From assembly GCA_029624765.1 (NCBI GenBank), contig JARSSO010000032.1, positions 20,377 through 84,376 on the forward strand: a stretch of 64,000 bases of DNA. Reading direction: 5' to 3'. Position numbers and translations under genes: made by a program. Below are positions 41,428 through 51,586 of the stretch, one piece after another; position 1 is the first letter of the stretch, and each line of letters starts with the position of its first letter. The notes under the pieces are model-generated. The model was not told the DNA's origin and made no database searches. It saw only the letters and a list, made by a program, of their open reading frames with translations. Origin of the DNA: Candidatus Contendibacter sp. (lineage in GTDB: Bacteria; Pseudomonadota; Gammaproteobacteria; Competibacterales; Competibacteraceae).

Positions 41428-42618
41428 ATGACGGACAACACCTTGTGCCACGCGCTGGTATTGAATCTGCACCAGCCCGCCGGCAATCTGGAACACCTGC
41501 TAGCGCACAACGCGCCCGAAGCACGGGACATCCTGTTGGCGATGGATCGCATTCCCCACGCCCTGCGGGACGAGCGGGAATTCGGCCGGGTTCATGTCTC
41601 CATGTCGGGCACCTTGCTGGAAACCCTGAATAATCCGGAGTTTCAGAGCCAGGCCAGCGCTGTCGTCGATTGCGCCGCGCTGCTCGATCAGATGGGGAAC
41701 CAGCCGACCATCGAACTGCTTGGGACCGGTTATTACCACCCGGTTCTGCCCCTGATTCCCCCCGCCGACTGGGAAGCGCATCTGAAACGCTGGCAGCGGT
41801 CCGCGTGCCGTCTGTTCCCCCGCGGCGGGTTTCAGGGCTTCTGGCCGCCGGAAATGGGTTTTTGCATGGAAATGATTCCCTTGCTGCGGCGCTGCGGCTA
41901 TCAGTTCGTGCTGGTGGACAGCGAGCACGTGCAACCGGCGACGCCGATGGGCTGGGAGGAACTGCGCTACCGGCCGCATGTCGCCCGGTTTGGCGACGAC
42001 GAGATCGTGGTCATCGTGCGCGACCGCGAACTGTCCAATGCCCAGGCGAACGGCATGGACCTCGACGGGTTCCTGCGCGAAGTCCAGGCCCGAACCCAGG
42101 ATTGCCAATTCACCCCGCTGGTGACCACCTGCTGCGACGGCGAGAACGGCGACTGGTTCCGCAATGCCGCGCCGGCCGGCAATTTCTGGGAGGCGTTCTA
42201 CCAGCCGCTGCTGAATCGGGTTCGAGCTGGAACCAGCGCGATCCGACCGGTCTTCATCAAGGACTATCTGGACCGGTTCGGGGCCCTTGGCGAAGTCACG
42301 ATTGGGCCGGGGGCATGGAATACGGGTTGGAACGATGGCCGCGACTTCGTGCAGTGGGCCGGCACCCCGGCGCAACGGAACGCCTTGACCCGCGTGGACG
42401 AGATCAGTCAGGCGGTGCAGGCGGCGCTGCACAACGCGACCCACATCGGCTCGCGCAATCCGGAACTGCTCAATCTGCTGGAGGAAGCGCACTGGCGGGT
42501 GCTGCGGTCGGAGACCAGTTGCAACTTCTTCTGGGGCGACGCCTGGGTCATGCGCTGCCATGCCGATCTCGACCAGGCCTGCGAGTGCCTGGAGCGGGCC
42601 AACGCCTGTTTTGTTTGA
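41428..42618 (+). CDS. GH57 family glucan enzyme (smaller)
   Basis: 396 residues from the ATG at 41428, with GGGAGGAGG eight bases upstream. Region 1 is LVLNLHQPAGNLEHLL, region 3 GFWPPEMGFCMEMIPLLRRC (nucleophile Glu) and region 4 CDGENGDWFRN (Asp). C-terminal LRSETSCNFFWGDAWVMRC resembles the end of its neighbour (MSSQTSCYRYWGQGLW), so the two share ancestry, but identity is low. Last gene of the GH13-glgA-GH57-GH57 run, ended by a strong hairpin. Cytoplasmic glucan processing is the likely role. Confidence 0.84.
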   Translation: MTDNTLCHALVLNLHQPAGNLEHLLAHNAPEARDILLAMDRIPHALRDEREFGRVHVSMSGTLLETLNNPEFQSQASAVVDCAALLDQMGNQPTIELLGTGYYHPVLPLIPPADWEAHLKRWQRSACRLFPRGGFQGFWPPEMGFCMEMIPLLRRCGYQFVLVDSEHVQPATPMGWEELRYRPHVARFGDDEIVVIVRDRELSNAQANGMDLDGFLREVQARTQDCQFTPLVTTCCDGENGDWFRNAAPAGNFWEAFYQPLLNRVRAGTSAIRPVFIKDYLDRFGALGEVTIGPGAWNTGWNDGRDFVQWAGTPAQRNALTRVDEISQAVQAALHNATHIGSRNPELLNLLEEAHWRVLRSETSCNFFWGDAWVMRCHADLDQACECLERANACFV

Positions 42619-42639
42619 CCGGACAGGCTTAAGCAGGAT

Positions 42640-42668
42640 GGCCGGCATCCCGAATCAGGATGCCGGTC
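42640..42668. terminator. Bidirectional terminator hairpin between convergent genes
   Basis: CCGGCATCC (42642-42650) and GGATGCCGG (42658-42666) form a perfect 9-bp stem with a seven-base loop. It lies 23 bases after the GH57 stop and 14 bases after the convergent CoA-transferase stop. T runs are short. Confidence 0.65.
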
Positions 42669-42680
42669 CGTTTCGGGGTT

Positions 42681-44693
42681 TCAGCGGCTGTCGCGCTTTT
42701 GGGAAGGGTTGAGCCGGGCCGCTGCTTCGGCGGCGGTTCCGTAGATCTGGGGCGCAAGGTCGCGTTCGCGCAGCGCGTCGCCCAGACGGGCACGCAGGAA
42801 CGCGCTGGTGGTGTAGCGGGTCACGCCGACGTAATAGCGCTCCACTACCTCGCCCACCATGTCCATGTATTCCCGCAACAGTTCCGGGCTGATCGAGAAA
42901 TTATCGTAGTTGACGATGGCGAACACCTTCTTGCCCAACGGCTCCAGCTTGCCGCTGACCGCCGCCCGGATGTTTTCGATATCCTCGCGACTGCGCACCG
43001 CCAACCATTCGAAGTTCAGGAAAAACAGATTCTTGGCCGGATCGTAGGACAGTCGTTGCTCCAGCGGTTGTGTCAGCAGGATATCGCGCAGTCCCATCGG
43101 TTCCTCACCGAAGATGCGGGCGTCCATCCGCCGCAGTTGGGCGCTGACCTTGGGTTGAAACCTCATGTGGGCCAGGACGTCCCGTTCCAGATCGACGCCC
43201 GGCGCGATCTCGACCAGTTCCGGCCCGTCGGCGGTCAGCCGGAACACCGCCCGCTCGGTGACGTACAACACCGGCTGATTCCGGCGGCTGGCGACCTCGC
43301 CGCTGAAGGTGCGCTGTTCGACTTCCTCGACGAATTTGGCGGTTTTTCCCTCGCGCCGGATGCGTAGTTCACCCTGTTCCACCGCAAGGTCCAGCCCGTC
43401 GGCGGTGAAGGTCCCGGCGAACACCACCTTGCGGGAATTTTGACTGATGTTGATGAATCCTCCGGCGCCGGCGATCCTGGGGCCGAATTTCGAGACGTTG
43501 AGATTGCCGTGCCGGTCCACCTCGGCCATGCCCAGCACCGCGATGTCCAGGCCGCCGCCGTCGTAGAAATCGAACTGGTTGGGTTGGTCGATGATGGCCT
43601 GCACGTTGGTGGACGCGCCGAAATCCAGCCCGCCGGCGGGGATGCCGCCGACCACTCCCGGTTCGGCGGTCAAGGTCAGCAGGTCGATGATCTTTTCTTC
43701 GGCGGCGACGTTGGCCACGCTCTCCGGCATGCCGATACCCAGATTCACGATGGCGTTGGGCGTCAGTTCCAGTGCCGCCCGGCGGGCGATGATCTTGCGC
43801 TCGCTCAGCGGGATCGGTGGAATCGAGGCCAGCGGCACCTTGATTTCGCCGGAGAAGGCTGGATTGTACGGGGTGGCGAAGGTTTGCCAGTGGTGTTCCG
43901 GCGGCGAAACCACGATGCAATCCACCAGGATTCCCGGCACTCGCACGTCCTTGGGTCGCACGAAACCGCGTTCGGCCACCCGCTCCACCTGGGCGATGAC
44001 GATGCCGCCCGAGTTGCGCGCCGCGGTGGCAATCGCCAGCGACTCCAGGGTCAGCGCCTCCTTTTCCATGGTCAAATTGCCGTCGATGTCGGCGGTGGTG
44101 GCGCGGATGATGCCGACGTTGATTGGAAACGCCTTGTAAAGCAGATATTCGTGACCGCCGATCACCATCAGTTCGACCAGATCGTCCCGGGTGATGGCGT
44201 TGAGCTTGCCGCCGCCGTAACGCGGGTCGACGAACGTACCCAGCCCGACCCGGGTCAGGGTGCCCGGCTTGCCGGCGGCGATGTCGCGGTACAGATGGGT
44301 GATCACACCCTGTGGCAGGTTGTAGGCTTCGATCTTGTCGGCCACCGCCAGGGCTTGCAGCTTCGGCACCAGGCCCCAGTGGCCGCCGACGACCCGCTTG
44401 ACCAGGCCTTCGTGGCCCAGATGATTGAGTCCGCGCTCCTTGCCATCGCCCTGGCCGGCGGCGTAGACCAGGGTCAGATCATGCGGTTTGTCGAGTCCCG
44501 GCGCGTTTGGATCGTCCTCGGAAGCAAGATAAAGTTCCTCCAGCGCGCGGGCGATGTTTTCGGCGAAGCCGGTGCCGACGAAACCGCTGGTGGCGACCGT
44601 GTCGCCGGGGCGGATCAGGCTGACGGCCTCGCGAGCGCTGACAACCTTGCCCCGTTCGGGAATGCGCAGCGAGGCGAGCAGAGGATGTTGCAT
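42681..44693 (-). CDS. Acyl-CoA:acetate/3-ketoacid CoA-transferase (YdiF/PCT-like, fused alpha-beta) with C-terminal extension
   Basis: 670 residues from the ATG at 44693 (AGGA upstream; the GTG at 44708 is less likely). Both halves of a family I CoA-transferase are fused: the N-terminal half has [20 protein letters not shown], and the C-terminal half has the catalytic Glu in [20 protein letters not shown] plus [15 protein letters not shown]. About 140 extra residues follow the usual end near 530 (for example [20 protein letters not shown]). It would exchange CoA between short-chain acyl-CoA and acetate or propionate. It could support fatty-acid uptake alongside glycogen use, an inference from the neighbouring cluster. 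Confidence 0.88.
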   Translation of the reverse strand: MQHPLLASLRIPERGKVVSAREAVSLIRPGDTVATSGFVGTGFAENIARALEELYLASEDDPNAPGLDKPHDLTLVYAAGQGDGKERGLNHLGHEGLVKRVVGGHWGLVPKLQALAVADKIEAYNLPQGVITHLYRDIAAGKPGTLTRVGLGTFVDPRYGGGKLNAITRDDLVELMVIGGHEYLLYKAFPINVGIIRATTADIDGNLTMEKEALTLESLAIATAARNSGGIVIAQVERVAERGFVRPKDVRVPGILVDCIVVSPPEHHWQTFATPYNPAFSGEIKVPLASIPPIPLSERKIIARRAALELTPNAIVNLGIGMPESVANVAAEEKIIDLLTLTAEPGVVGGIPAGGLDFGASTNVQAIIDQPNQFDFYDGGGLDIAVLGMAEVDRHGNLNVSKFGPRIAGAGGFINISQNSRKVVFAGTFTADGLDLAVEQGELRIRREGKTAKFVEEVEQRTFSGEVASRRNQPVLYVTERAVFRLTADGPELVEIAPGVDLERDVLAHMRFQPKVSAQLRRMDARIFGEEPMGLRDILLTQPLEQRLSYDPAKNLFFLNFEWLAVRSREDIENIRAAVSGKLEPLGKKVFAIVNYDNFSISPELLREYMDMVGEVVERYYVGVTRYTTSAFLRARLGDALRERDLAPQIYGTAAEAAARLNPSQKRDSR

Positions 44694-44799
44694 GGTTTTA
44701 TTCCTCACTTTGGGGGGTGGACGGGGCGCGATGAATCTGGTCGCGCCCCGTGACGGAAAGGTCGGTAGATACCGGTCAGAAGAGGCGGTCGAAAAACTC

Positions 44800-45031
44800 C
44801 TGCCATTTCCGAATGGGTATTCCGGGATCGGACTGGCGGTACTGGCTCCTTACATCGGGGCCAGCGACCCGCGTCTGGTCAAGGTGCTCCCGGAAGAAGC
44901 CTTTTTCAGCACACCTTCTGGCTGGCCGCTCATGCGACCGGCTGCGGCTCAAACGGGTGCGCGTGGTCTGGGATTACCTGCGCGCACTGGCCGACGCGCA
45001 CCGCCGGTTGTTTCCGCGCGGCGAGGAATGA
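44800..45031 (+). pseudogene. Remnant of a LysR-family regulator (C-terminal part, frameshifted)
   Basis: Within the 481-bp gap 44694-45174, three reading frames in succession give the end of a LysR effector-binding domain. Frame one reads [20 protein letters not shown] up to about 44900; frame two reads FWLAAHA at 44916-44936; frame three reads DRLRLKRVRVVWDYLRALAD from 44936 to the stop at 45031. Together they match the usual LysR C-terminus, so at least two frameshifts broke the gene. The DNA-binding N-terminus is missing, and I see no trace of it before the CoA-transferase start. Probably a dead regulator gene cut by rearrangement. Confidence 0.75.
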
Positions 45032-45174
45032 GGGAAGGCGTGATCAACAACTATACGTTCCACCGGTAACCAGCCCGGAATCGAGCGCGTGTTCCTGATA
45101 GGCGATGATTTTCTCGCGTGGATCGCCGAACGACGGCGCACCCGCCGTTTCGGGCGTCGTCGCGAAAATAGCGG

Positions 45175-45675
45175 CTACAACATCTCCCGAATCGTCTCGC
45201 GCAGCTTGGGCAGGTCCAGCAGTCCCAACCGATAATGCACGATGCGCCCTTCCGGCGAGATCAGCACCGTGGTTGGGGTCAACCGCACGTTGTCGAATTC
45301 CCGGGCGATTCGGGCCTGGGTGTCCAGAACCACCGGATAGGGAATTTGCCGCTGCCGCGCCAGGGTCCGCACCTGCTCGGGCGGATCGTAGGCCATCGCC
45401 ACTCCGATGATTTCCAATCCTTTCGGGTTCAATTCCCGATAAAGGTCGATCAGATGCGGCATTTCCTCGATGCAGGACGGGCAGGTGGTGGCCCAGAACG
45501 TGACCAGCACCGGTTTGCCGCGCAACTGCTCCAGGGTCAGGGTGCGGCCGTCGAGAGTTTGTCCGACCAATGGCGGCGCCTGGCGCAGGCCAGCAGGCAT
45601 GAACCAGACCGCGACGACCGCCAGAATCACGGTCAGAGCGATGCCGGCGATCACGGCTTCTTTGTTAAGCTTCAT
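45175..45675 (-). CDS. TlpA-like membrane-anchored thioredoxin-fold protein
   Basis: 166 residues from the ATG at 45675, with AGGAG nine bases upstream. An N-terminal anchor helix (about 6-26) places the domain in the periplasm. The thioredoxin fold has LRGKPVLVTFWATTCPSCIE (active site Cys-Pro-Ser-Cys) and the cis-Pro loop RLTPTTVLISPEGRIV. CPSC is less usual than CxPC forms and suggests a TlpA/ResA-like reductase. It is divergent from argC across about 180 bases. No maturation genes are nearby, so the partner is unknown. Confidence 0.86.
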   Translation of the reverse strand: MKLNKEAVIAGIALTVILAVVAVWFMPAGLRQAPPLVGQTLDGRTLTLEQLRGKPVLVTFWATTCPSCIEEMPHLIDLYRELNPKGLEIIGVAMAYDPPEQVRTLARQRQIPYPVVLDTQARIAREFDNVRLTPTTVLISPEGRIVHYRLGLLDLPKLRETIREML

Positions 45676-45855
45676 GGGTTGAATCTCCTGCGGCGCAATA
45701 TTCGCGGCGGTGACGCCCGCGCTGGCATCAGACCGCAATAACCGCCGAAAGTGACCGGGTAGCGCGATTATGCCAGAGCCGGCATGGCTTGCGCCCGGCG
45801 GCGAACGTCTTATGATGAACGTATTTGCGACCCATGGTGGAGGGGGGGTGAGACC

Positions 45856-46890
45856 ATGATCAAGGTAGGCATCGTTGGCGGAACCGGCTATACCGGCGTC
45901 GAACTGTTGCGGTTGCTGGCCCTGCATCCGGCAGTGGATCTGGCGGTCATCACTTCGCGCGGCGAGAAGGGAACCCGAGTCAGTGAGTTGTTTCCCAATC
46001 TGCGCGGTCGCGTGAATCTGGCTTTTGTCGAACCGGACGACGCCATGCTGAAAGGCTGCGACGTGGTGTTTTTCGCCACTCCCAACGGCACCGCCATGAA
46101 CAGCGCCCCCGCGCTGCTGGAAGCCGGCGTCAAGGTCATCGACCTGGCGGCCGATTTCCGGTTGCACCGGGTCGAGGACTGGGAGCGGTGGTACTACGGC
46201 ATCCGCCATGCCTGCCCGGAACTGCTGGCGGAAGCGGTCTACGGTCTGCCCGAGGTCAACCGCGAGGCGATTCGCGCCGCCCGACTGGTCGCCAATCCCG
46301 GCTGTTATCCGACCGCCGTGCAACTGGGTTTCCTGCCGCTGTTGGAAGTCGGCGCCGTCGACCGGCAATCGTTGATCGCCGACGCCAAATCCGGCGTCAG
46401 CGGCGCCGGCCGCAAGGCCGAGGTGAGCGCTTTATTGTGCGAGGCCGGCGACAACTTCAAGGCCTACAACGTACCGGCGCACCGTCATCTGCCGGAGATC
46501 CGCCAGGGTCTGACGGCGGTGGCCGGCGGTCCGGTGGAATTGGTGTTCGTACCGCACCTGACGCCGATGATTCGCGGCATTCACGCGACCTTGTACGCCA
46601 CCCTGACCCAGCCCGACATGGACTTGCAAACGCTGTTCGAGCGGCGCTACGCCGACGAACCTTTCGTGGACGTGTTGCCGCCTGGGTCGCATCCCGAAAC
46701 GCGCGGCGTGCGCGGGGCGAATCTGTGCCGGATGGCGGTGCATCGGCCCCAAAACGGCAGAACCGTGGTGGTGCTGTCGGTCATCGATAACCTGGTCAAG
46801 GGCGCGGCGGGCCAGGCGGTGCAGAACATGAACCTGATGTTCGGTCTGCCGGAAACCGCGGGGTTGGAGGGGATCGCTCTGCTGCCATAA
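45856..46890 (+). CDS. argC: N-acetyl-gamma-glutamyl-phosphate reductase
   Basis: 344 residues from the ATG at 45856. The NADP-binding loop is [20 protein letters not shown]. The catalytic Cys is in [15 protein letters not shown], and [20 protein letters not shown] and [11 protein letters not shown] are conserved. It makes N-acetylglutamate semialdehyde, the third step of arginine synthesis. The argC-erpA-tyrS order matches Pseudomonas and relatives. The gap to erpA is 114 bases. Confidence 0.97.
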   Translation: MIKVGIVGGTGYTGVELLRLLALHPAVDLAVITSRGEKGTRVSELFPNLRGRVNLAFVEPDDAMLKGCDVVFFATPNGTAMNSAPALLEAGVKVIDLAADFRLHRVEDWERWYYGIRHACPELLAEAVYGLPEVNREAIRAARLVANPGCYPTAVQLGFLPLLEVGAVDRQSLIADAKSGVSGAGRKAEVSALLCEAGDNFKAYNVPAHRHLPEIRQGLTAVAGGPVELVFVPHLTPMIRGIHATLYATLTQPDMDLQTLFERRYADEPFVDVLPPGSHPETRGVRGANLCRMAVHRPQNGRTVVVLSVIDNLVKGAAGQAVQNMNLMFGLPETAGLEGIALLP

Positions 46891-47004
46891 GTGCCCCATC
46901 AATAATATTTTTCGTGATTTCCGTGATTTCCGTGGATAACTATTCTTGACCCCAAAGGTCAACAATCAGACAATTTTCCAACTTTTCAACATGAGGATAG
47001 AGCC

Positions 47005-47367
47005 ATGAGCGCCACCGTGGAAACCTTCACCCCTGCCGATGACCCCCTGCTGTTCACCGACGCCGCCGCGCTGAAGGTCAAGGAACTGCTGGAGGAAGAA
47101 GCCAATCCCCATTTGATGCTGCGCGTCTTCATCAGCGGCGGCGGCTGCTCCGGCTTCCAGTACGGGTTCACCTTCGACGAGAATCTGGACGACGGCGATA
47201 CCGTGGTGGAGAACCACGGGGTGAAATTGTTGATCGACCCGATGAGCTTCCAGTATCTGGTCGGCGCCGAGATCGACTACACCGAGGGCCTGGAAGGCGC
47301 CCAGTTCGTGATTCGCAATCCCAACGCCGTCACCACCTGCGGTTGCGGCTCCTCGTTCTCCGCGTGA
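47005..47367 (+). CDS. erpA: Iron-sulfur cluster insertion protein ErpA
   Basis: 120 residues, A-type carrier. The three cluster Cys are present: [16 protein letters not shown] and the C-terminal CGCGSSFS. ErpA delivers [Fe-S] clusters to apoproteins such as IspG and is essential in E. coli during respiration. The ATG at 47005 has GAGGA upstream. tyrS starts three bases after its stop, so the two are co-transcribed. Confidence 0.96.
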   Translation: MSATVETFTPADDPLLFTDAAALKVKELLEEEANPHLMLRVFISGGGCSGFQYGFTFDENLDDGDTVVENHGVKLLIDPMSFQYLVGAEIDYTEGLEGAQFVIRNPNAVTTCGCGSSFSA

Positions 47368-47370
47368 CTC

Positions 47371-48594
47371 ATGCGCCCGCTTGAAGAATCGCTGGAGCTG
47401 ATCAAACGCGGGGCGGTGGATCTCCTGCTGGAAGAGGATCTGATCGAGCGGCTCCAGTCCGGTCGTCCATTGCGGATCAAGGCCGGTTTCGATCCAACCG
47501 CCCCGGATTTGCATCTCGGCCATACCGTATTGATCAACAAGCTGCGCCAGTTTCAGGATCTGGGCCATCACGCGATGTTCCTGATCGGCGACTTCACCGG
47601 CATGATCGGGGATCCGACCGGCAAGAACGTCACCCGCAAGCCGCTGACGCGCGACGAGATTCTGGCCAACGCCCAAACCTACCGGGAGCAGGTGTTCAAG
47701 ATTCTCGATCCTGACCGGACCGAGGTCCTGTTCAATTCGAACTGGTTCGACCGGATGGCGCCGGCCGATTTCATCCATCTGGCGGCCAAGCACACCGTCG
47801 CCCGGATGCTGGAACGGGACGATTTCGGCAAACGGTACGCCAGTGGCCAGCCCATCGCGATTCACGAATTCCTGTACCCACTGGTGCAGGGTTACGACTC
47901 GGTCGCCATGCGGGCGGACGTGGAACTGGGCGGCACCGATCAGAAATTCAACCTGCTGGTCGGTCGCGAGTTGCAGAAACACTATGGCCAGCCACCGCAG
48001 ATCGTCCTGACCATGCCGATTCTTGAGGGTCTGGACGGCGTGCAGAAGATGTCGAAGTCGCTGGGGAATTACGTCGGCATCCGCGACGAACCCAACGAGA
48101 TGTTCGGCAAACTGATGTCGGTTTCCGACGAACTGATGTGGCGCTATTTCGAACTGCTCAGCTTCCGCCCGACCCGCGAGATCGCCGAATGGCGGCGGCG
48201 AACCGCCCAGGAAGGATTGAACCCGCGCGATGTCAAATTTCAATTGGCCGAGGAACTGGTGGATCGATTCCATGGCGCCGGCGCGGGTCGGCGGGCACTG
48301 GTGGAGTTCGTCGAACGCTTTCAGAAGGGATCGTTGCCCGAAGAGGTAGCCGAGGTGTCGGTTCAGTCCCGCGATGGCCGCTTGCCGATTGCCAACCTGC
48401 TCAAGGATGCGGGACTGGTGGCCAGCACATCCGAGGCGCTGCGGTCGATCCAGCAGGGCGCGGTTCGAATCGACGGCGAGCGCATCGAAAACCGCAATCT
48501 TGAATTGAAGGCCGGCAGCAGGCATATCTACCAGGTCGGCAAGCGGCGGGTCGCCGCGGTGACCGTTGCGCCTACCCCCAGCCGCCAGGAGTAA
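47371..48594 (+). CDS. tyrS: Tyrosyl-tRNA synthetase (TyrZ-like form)
   Basis: 407 residues. Class I motifs are HLGH ([13 protein letters not shown]) and KMSKS ([15 protein letters not shown]). A C-terminal S4 RNA-binding domain (about 340-407) contains [20 protein letters not shown]. The N-terminus [20 protein letters not shown] is typical of the TyrRS type found beside erpA and argC in pseudomonads. It charges tRNA-Tyr. A nuclease-fold gene, not an rRNA operon, follows. Confidence 0.96.
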   Translation: MRPLEESLELIKRGAVDLLLEEDLIERLQSGRPLRIKAGFDPTAPDLHLGHTVLINKLRQFQDLGHHAMFLIGDFTGMIGDPTGKNVTRKPLTRDEILANAQTYREQVFKILDPDRTEVLFNSNWFDRMAPADFIHLAAKHTVARMLERDDFGKRYASGQPIAIHEFLYPLVQGYDSVAMRADVELGGTDQKFNLLVGRELQKHYGQPPQIVLTMPILEGLDGVQKMSKSLGNYVGIRDEPNEMFGKLMSVSDELMWRYFELLSFRPTREIAEWRRRTAQEGLNPRDVKFQLAEELVDRFHGAGAGRRALVEFVERFQKGSLPEEVAEVSVQSRDGRLPIANLLKDAGLVASTSEALRSIQQGAVRIDGERIENRNLELKAGSRHIYQVGKRRVAAVTVAPTPSRQE

Positions 48595-48776
48595 CCTTCG
48601 AATACCCTGGAGTTGCGGGTCCGGAACCTGATTTTCCTCCATCCCACGCCGAGAACGCAGAGGTACGCGCGCGGCGCCGATCATCGGCATGAAGATAACC
48701 CATACTTAGAGGATTCCGCCGCATCGAGGCGACCATTCCCGGATACCAGGAACAGGAAGCGAGCAAGGCGCCCGAC

Positions 48777-50336
48777 ATGAACAAGCTCCCCATCGGCATT
48801 CAGACCTTCCGGGAAATCCGCGAGGAAGGCCACTGCTACGTGGACAAGACCCCGCTGGTCGCCCGGCTGGTCGAAGAGGGCAAATACTACTTCCTGGCCC
48901 GGCCCCGGCGCTTCGGCAAAAGCCTGCTGGTCAGCACCTTGGCCGCCGCTTTCACCGGCGAACGCGAACTGTTCGCCGGCTTGCACCTGGAGCATCACTG
49001 GGATTGGAACCGCCATGCTCCGGTCATCATCCTGGATTTTAGCGAAGGCATTCTGGACTCCCGGCAACGCCTGGATCAGCGGATCCGGCGCATGCTGGAC
49101 ATTCAGGCGGAAGCGCAAGATCTCGTCCTTCACCAGGAAGAAGCCAGCGACCGGCTGGAAGAACTGATCCTCAAACTGCACGCCCGCCGCGGCGAGCGCG
49201 TGGTGGTGCTGGTGGACGAATACGACAAGCCGATTCTGGATCACCTGCACCAGCCGGAGCGGGCGCTGGAACTGCGGGAAGGGTTGCGCAACCTCTATTC
49301 GGTGCTCAAAAGCCAGGATGCCCGGCTGCGCTTCGTGCTGTTGACCGGGGTCGGCAAATTCTCCAAGGTCTCGTTGTTCTCCGGCCTCAACAACCTGAAG
49401 GACATCACCCTGGACGAGCGGTTCGCCACCTTGTGCGGTTATACCCAGACCGAGCTGGAGAACGTCTTTGCCGGCTGGCTGGACGGAGTGGACTTGACCG
49501 AACTGCGCCAGTGGTACGACGGCTACAACTTCCTGGGCGAATCGGTCTACAACCCGTTCGATATCCTGCTCTATCTCGACCACCGCGAATTTCGCAGCTA
49601 CTGGTTCGAGGCCGGTACGCCCACATTCCTGGTCAACCTGCTCAAGACCCGATACTACCCGATTCCGACGCTCGAAAACCTGGAAGTCGGCGAGGAACTG
49701 CTGGGCAGCTTCGACGTGGGCGCCATCGAGCCGGAGGCGCTGCTGTTCCAGACCGGCTATCTAACGATTCAGGAACGCTACCAGCGCGGCTCGCTCTATC
49801 GCTACCGGTTGCGTTATCCCAACCGCGAGGTGCGCGCCAGCCTGCCAACCGCGATCCTGAACGCTTATGTTCCCACCGTGCGGGATCGATTGCGCACCGA
49901 GGACCGGATTTACGCCGCGTTGGAGGCCGACGATCCGGATGGTTTGCAGCGGGCGTTTCATGCCTTCTTTGGCGCCATCCCCCACGACTGGCACCGGCGC
50001 AACGACATCGCCGACCACGAAGGTTATTGGACTTCGGTCGTCTATTGCTATTTCGTCGCTCTCGGCGTGACCGTCGTCGCCGAGGATGTGACGAATCACG
50101 GGCGCATCGATCTGACCGTTCTGTGGGCGGGTCACGCCTGGATACTGGAATTCAAGATAGTGGAACTGAGCGAGCCCGGACGGGCGCTGGTGCAGATTCA
50201 GGCGCGCGGCTACCATCAAAAATACGCCAACCAACCGGTTACCTTGATCGGCATGGAGTTCAGCCGCATCGAGCGCAATCTGGTCGGTTTCGAGTGGCGG
50301 CGGCTCGCGTATCCACCGCTCCCGGCCGAAGGATAG
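48777..50336 (+). CDS. AAA-ATPase-like protein with C-terminal PD-(D/E)XK nuclease domain (DUF1703 type)
   Basis: 519 residues. The N-terminal AAA-like domain starts [24 protein letters not shown] with Walker A-like [20 protein letters not shown] and Walker [18 protein letters not shown]. The C-terminal domain has the PD-(D/E)XK signature [19 protein letters not shown] (Asp, then Glu-x-Lys). This fused family is common in Bacteroidetes, Fusobacteria and some proteobacteria, often in many copies, and has no proven function. No flanking repeats or att sites seen. Its own promoter is probably in the 182-bp gap after tyrS. Confidence 0.88.
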   Translation: MNKLPIGIQTFREIREEGHCYVDKTPLVARLVEEGKYYFLARPRRFGKSLLVSTLAAAFTGERELFAGLHLEHHWDWNRHAPVIILDFSEGILDSRQRLDQRIRRMLDIQAEAQDLVLHQEEASDRLEELILKLHARRGERVVVLVDEYDKPILDHLHQPERALELREGLRNLYSVLKSQDARLRFVLLTGVGKFSKVSLFSGLNNLKDITLDERFATLCGYTQTELENVFAGWLDGVDLTELRQWYDGYNFLGESVYNPFDILLYLDHREFRSYWFEAGTPTFLVNLLKTRYYPIPTLENLEVGEELLGSFDVGAIEPEALLFQTGYLTIQERYQRGSLYRYRLRYPNREVRASLPTAILNAYVPTVRDRLRTEDRIYAALEADDPDGLQRAFHAFFGAIPHDWHRRNDIADHEGYWTSVVYCYFVALGVTVVAEDVTNHGRIDLTVLWAGHAWILEFKIVELSEPGRALVQIQARGYHQKYANQPVTLIGMEFSRIERNLVGFEWRRLAYPPLPAEG

Positions 50337-50425
50337 ACCCGTTCCGCGCTGTCACCGTCGTTCCGACGGATATAGCGATCCCAAGTCGGTCCTGGCCGTC
50401 ACCCCACCTACAAATCTACCAGCCG

Positions 50426-51373
50426 ATGAATCCACTTCGTCCCTTGCTCGCCCAATATCCAGTCCTGGTGCTGGACGGCGCCCTGGCGACCGAACTGGAG
50501 CGCCGGGGTTGCGACTTGCGCGACCCACTCTGGTCCGCCAAGGTATTGATCGAAGCGCCGGACCTGATTCGACAGGTACATTGGGACTATTTTAATGCCG
50601 GCGCCGATTGCGCCATCACCGCCAGCTATCAGGCTTCGGTGACGGGGTTCATGCGGCGGGGATTGAGCCATGCGGAATCGCTCGATCTCATCCGGCGCTC
50701 GGTTCGGCTGGCCATGGAGGCCCGGGATGCGTTCTGGCGAGAACCGGCCCACCGGACCGGCCGGCCCCGGCCATTGATCGCGGCCTCGGTGGGACCCTAC
50801 GGGGCGTTCCTGGCCGATGGTTCGGAATATCGGGGCGACTACGGCTTGAGTGAAGCGGAGTTGATGGATTTTCATCGTCCGCGCATGGCGGCCCTGCTTG
50901 AAGCGGGCGCCGACCTCCTGGCCTGCGAGACGATTCCCTGTTTCATCGAAGCCCGCGCCCTGGCTCGGTTGTTGGCCGAGTTTCCAGACGCCAGCGCCTG
51001 GATCAGCTTCAGCGCCAGGGACGAGGCGCATCTCTCGCACGGCGAGCGCCTGGCCGAATGCGTGGCGTGGCTGAACGACAACTCCCAGGTGGCGGCCGTT
51101 GGGGTGAATTGCACCGCGCCCCGTCATCTGCCGACGCTGATCGAGGCGGCCCACGCCGTGACCAGCAAGCCCATCGTGGTCTACCCGAATTCGGGCGAAA
51201 CCTACGATCCGGCGCGGCGTAATTGGAGCGGTGTCCCGGATGCCGAGGCTTTCGCGGCCGATGCCCGTCGCTGGCACGCCAGCGGCGCCCGTCTGCTTGG
51301 GGGTTGTTGCCGCACCACGCCCGACCATATCCGGGCTATCGCCGCCTGGGCTCGCTCGCTGTCCCGAATTTAG
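50426..51373 (+). CDS. mmuM: Homocysteine S-methyltransferase
   Basis: 315 residues; E. coli MmuM has 310. The three zinc-binding Cys are seen: [12 protein letters not shown] and the pair in [16 protein letters not shown]. The start [20 protein letters not shown] and [20 protein letters not shown] are family features. It methylates homocysteine from S-methylmethionine or SAM to make methionine. No S-methylmethionine permease (mmuP) is adjacent. No clear ribosome binding site before the ATG at 50426. Confidence 0.92.
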   Translation: MNPLRPLLAQYPVLVLDGALATELERRGCDLRDPLWSAKVLIEAPDLIRQVHWDYFNAGADCAITASYQASVTGFMRRGLSHAESLDLIRRSVRLAMEARDAFWREPAHRTGRPRPLIAASVGPYGAFLADGSEYRGDYGLSEAELMDFHRPRMAALLEAGADLLACETIPCFIEARALARLLAEFPDASAWISFSARDEAHLSHGERLAECVAWLNDNSQVAAVGVNCTAPRHLPTLIEAAHAVTSKPIVVYPNSGETYDPARRNWSGVPDAEAFAADARRWHASGARLLGGCCRTTPDHIRAIAAWARSLSRI

Positions 51374-51400
51374 AAACCCGGACCCGGACCGATGGAGAAC

Positions 51401-51564
51401 GTTTCACGTGAAACCACGAGGGTCGCCGACAGGGAACGTTTCACGTGAAACCACGAGGGTCGCCGACAGGGAACGTTCCACGTGAAACCACTGAACCTGG
51501 ACTGATGGAGAACGTTCCACGTGAAACCATGGCGATCGCCAACAAAGAATGTTCCACGTGAAAC
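51401..51564. other. Array of five parS-like ParB-binding palindromes
   Basis: Five copies of GTTTCACGTGAAAC or GTTCCACGTGAAAC start at 51401, 51438, 51475, 51514 and 51551. Centre spacings are 37, 37, 39 and 37 bp. The core CACGTG with GTTT/GTTC arms is that of chromosomal parS. Linkers between the first copies are near-identical (CGAGGGTCGCCGACAGG), so the array arose by duplication of a 37-bp unit. It fills the gap 51374-51586 between mmuM and rsmA. Confidence 0.87.
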
Positions 51565-51586
51565 CAGGCGAACCGCGCCACCTCGA

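Noticed and set aside
44750..45031. Intact small protein gene of 93 codons
   Set aside because: Only its C-terminal part resembles LysR; the preceding LysR segments lie in other frames, so it is a piece of a broken gene.
46930..46945. Another DnaA box before erpA (CGTGGATAA)
   Set aside because: One mismatch and solitary; such a site is expected by chance and has no partner boxes nearby.
51401..51564. Possible CRISPR array (regularly spaced short palindromes)
   Set aside because: The repeat is a 14-bp perfect palindrome of parS type, the linkers are themselves partly repeated, and no cas genes are present.
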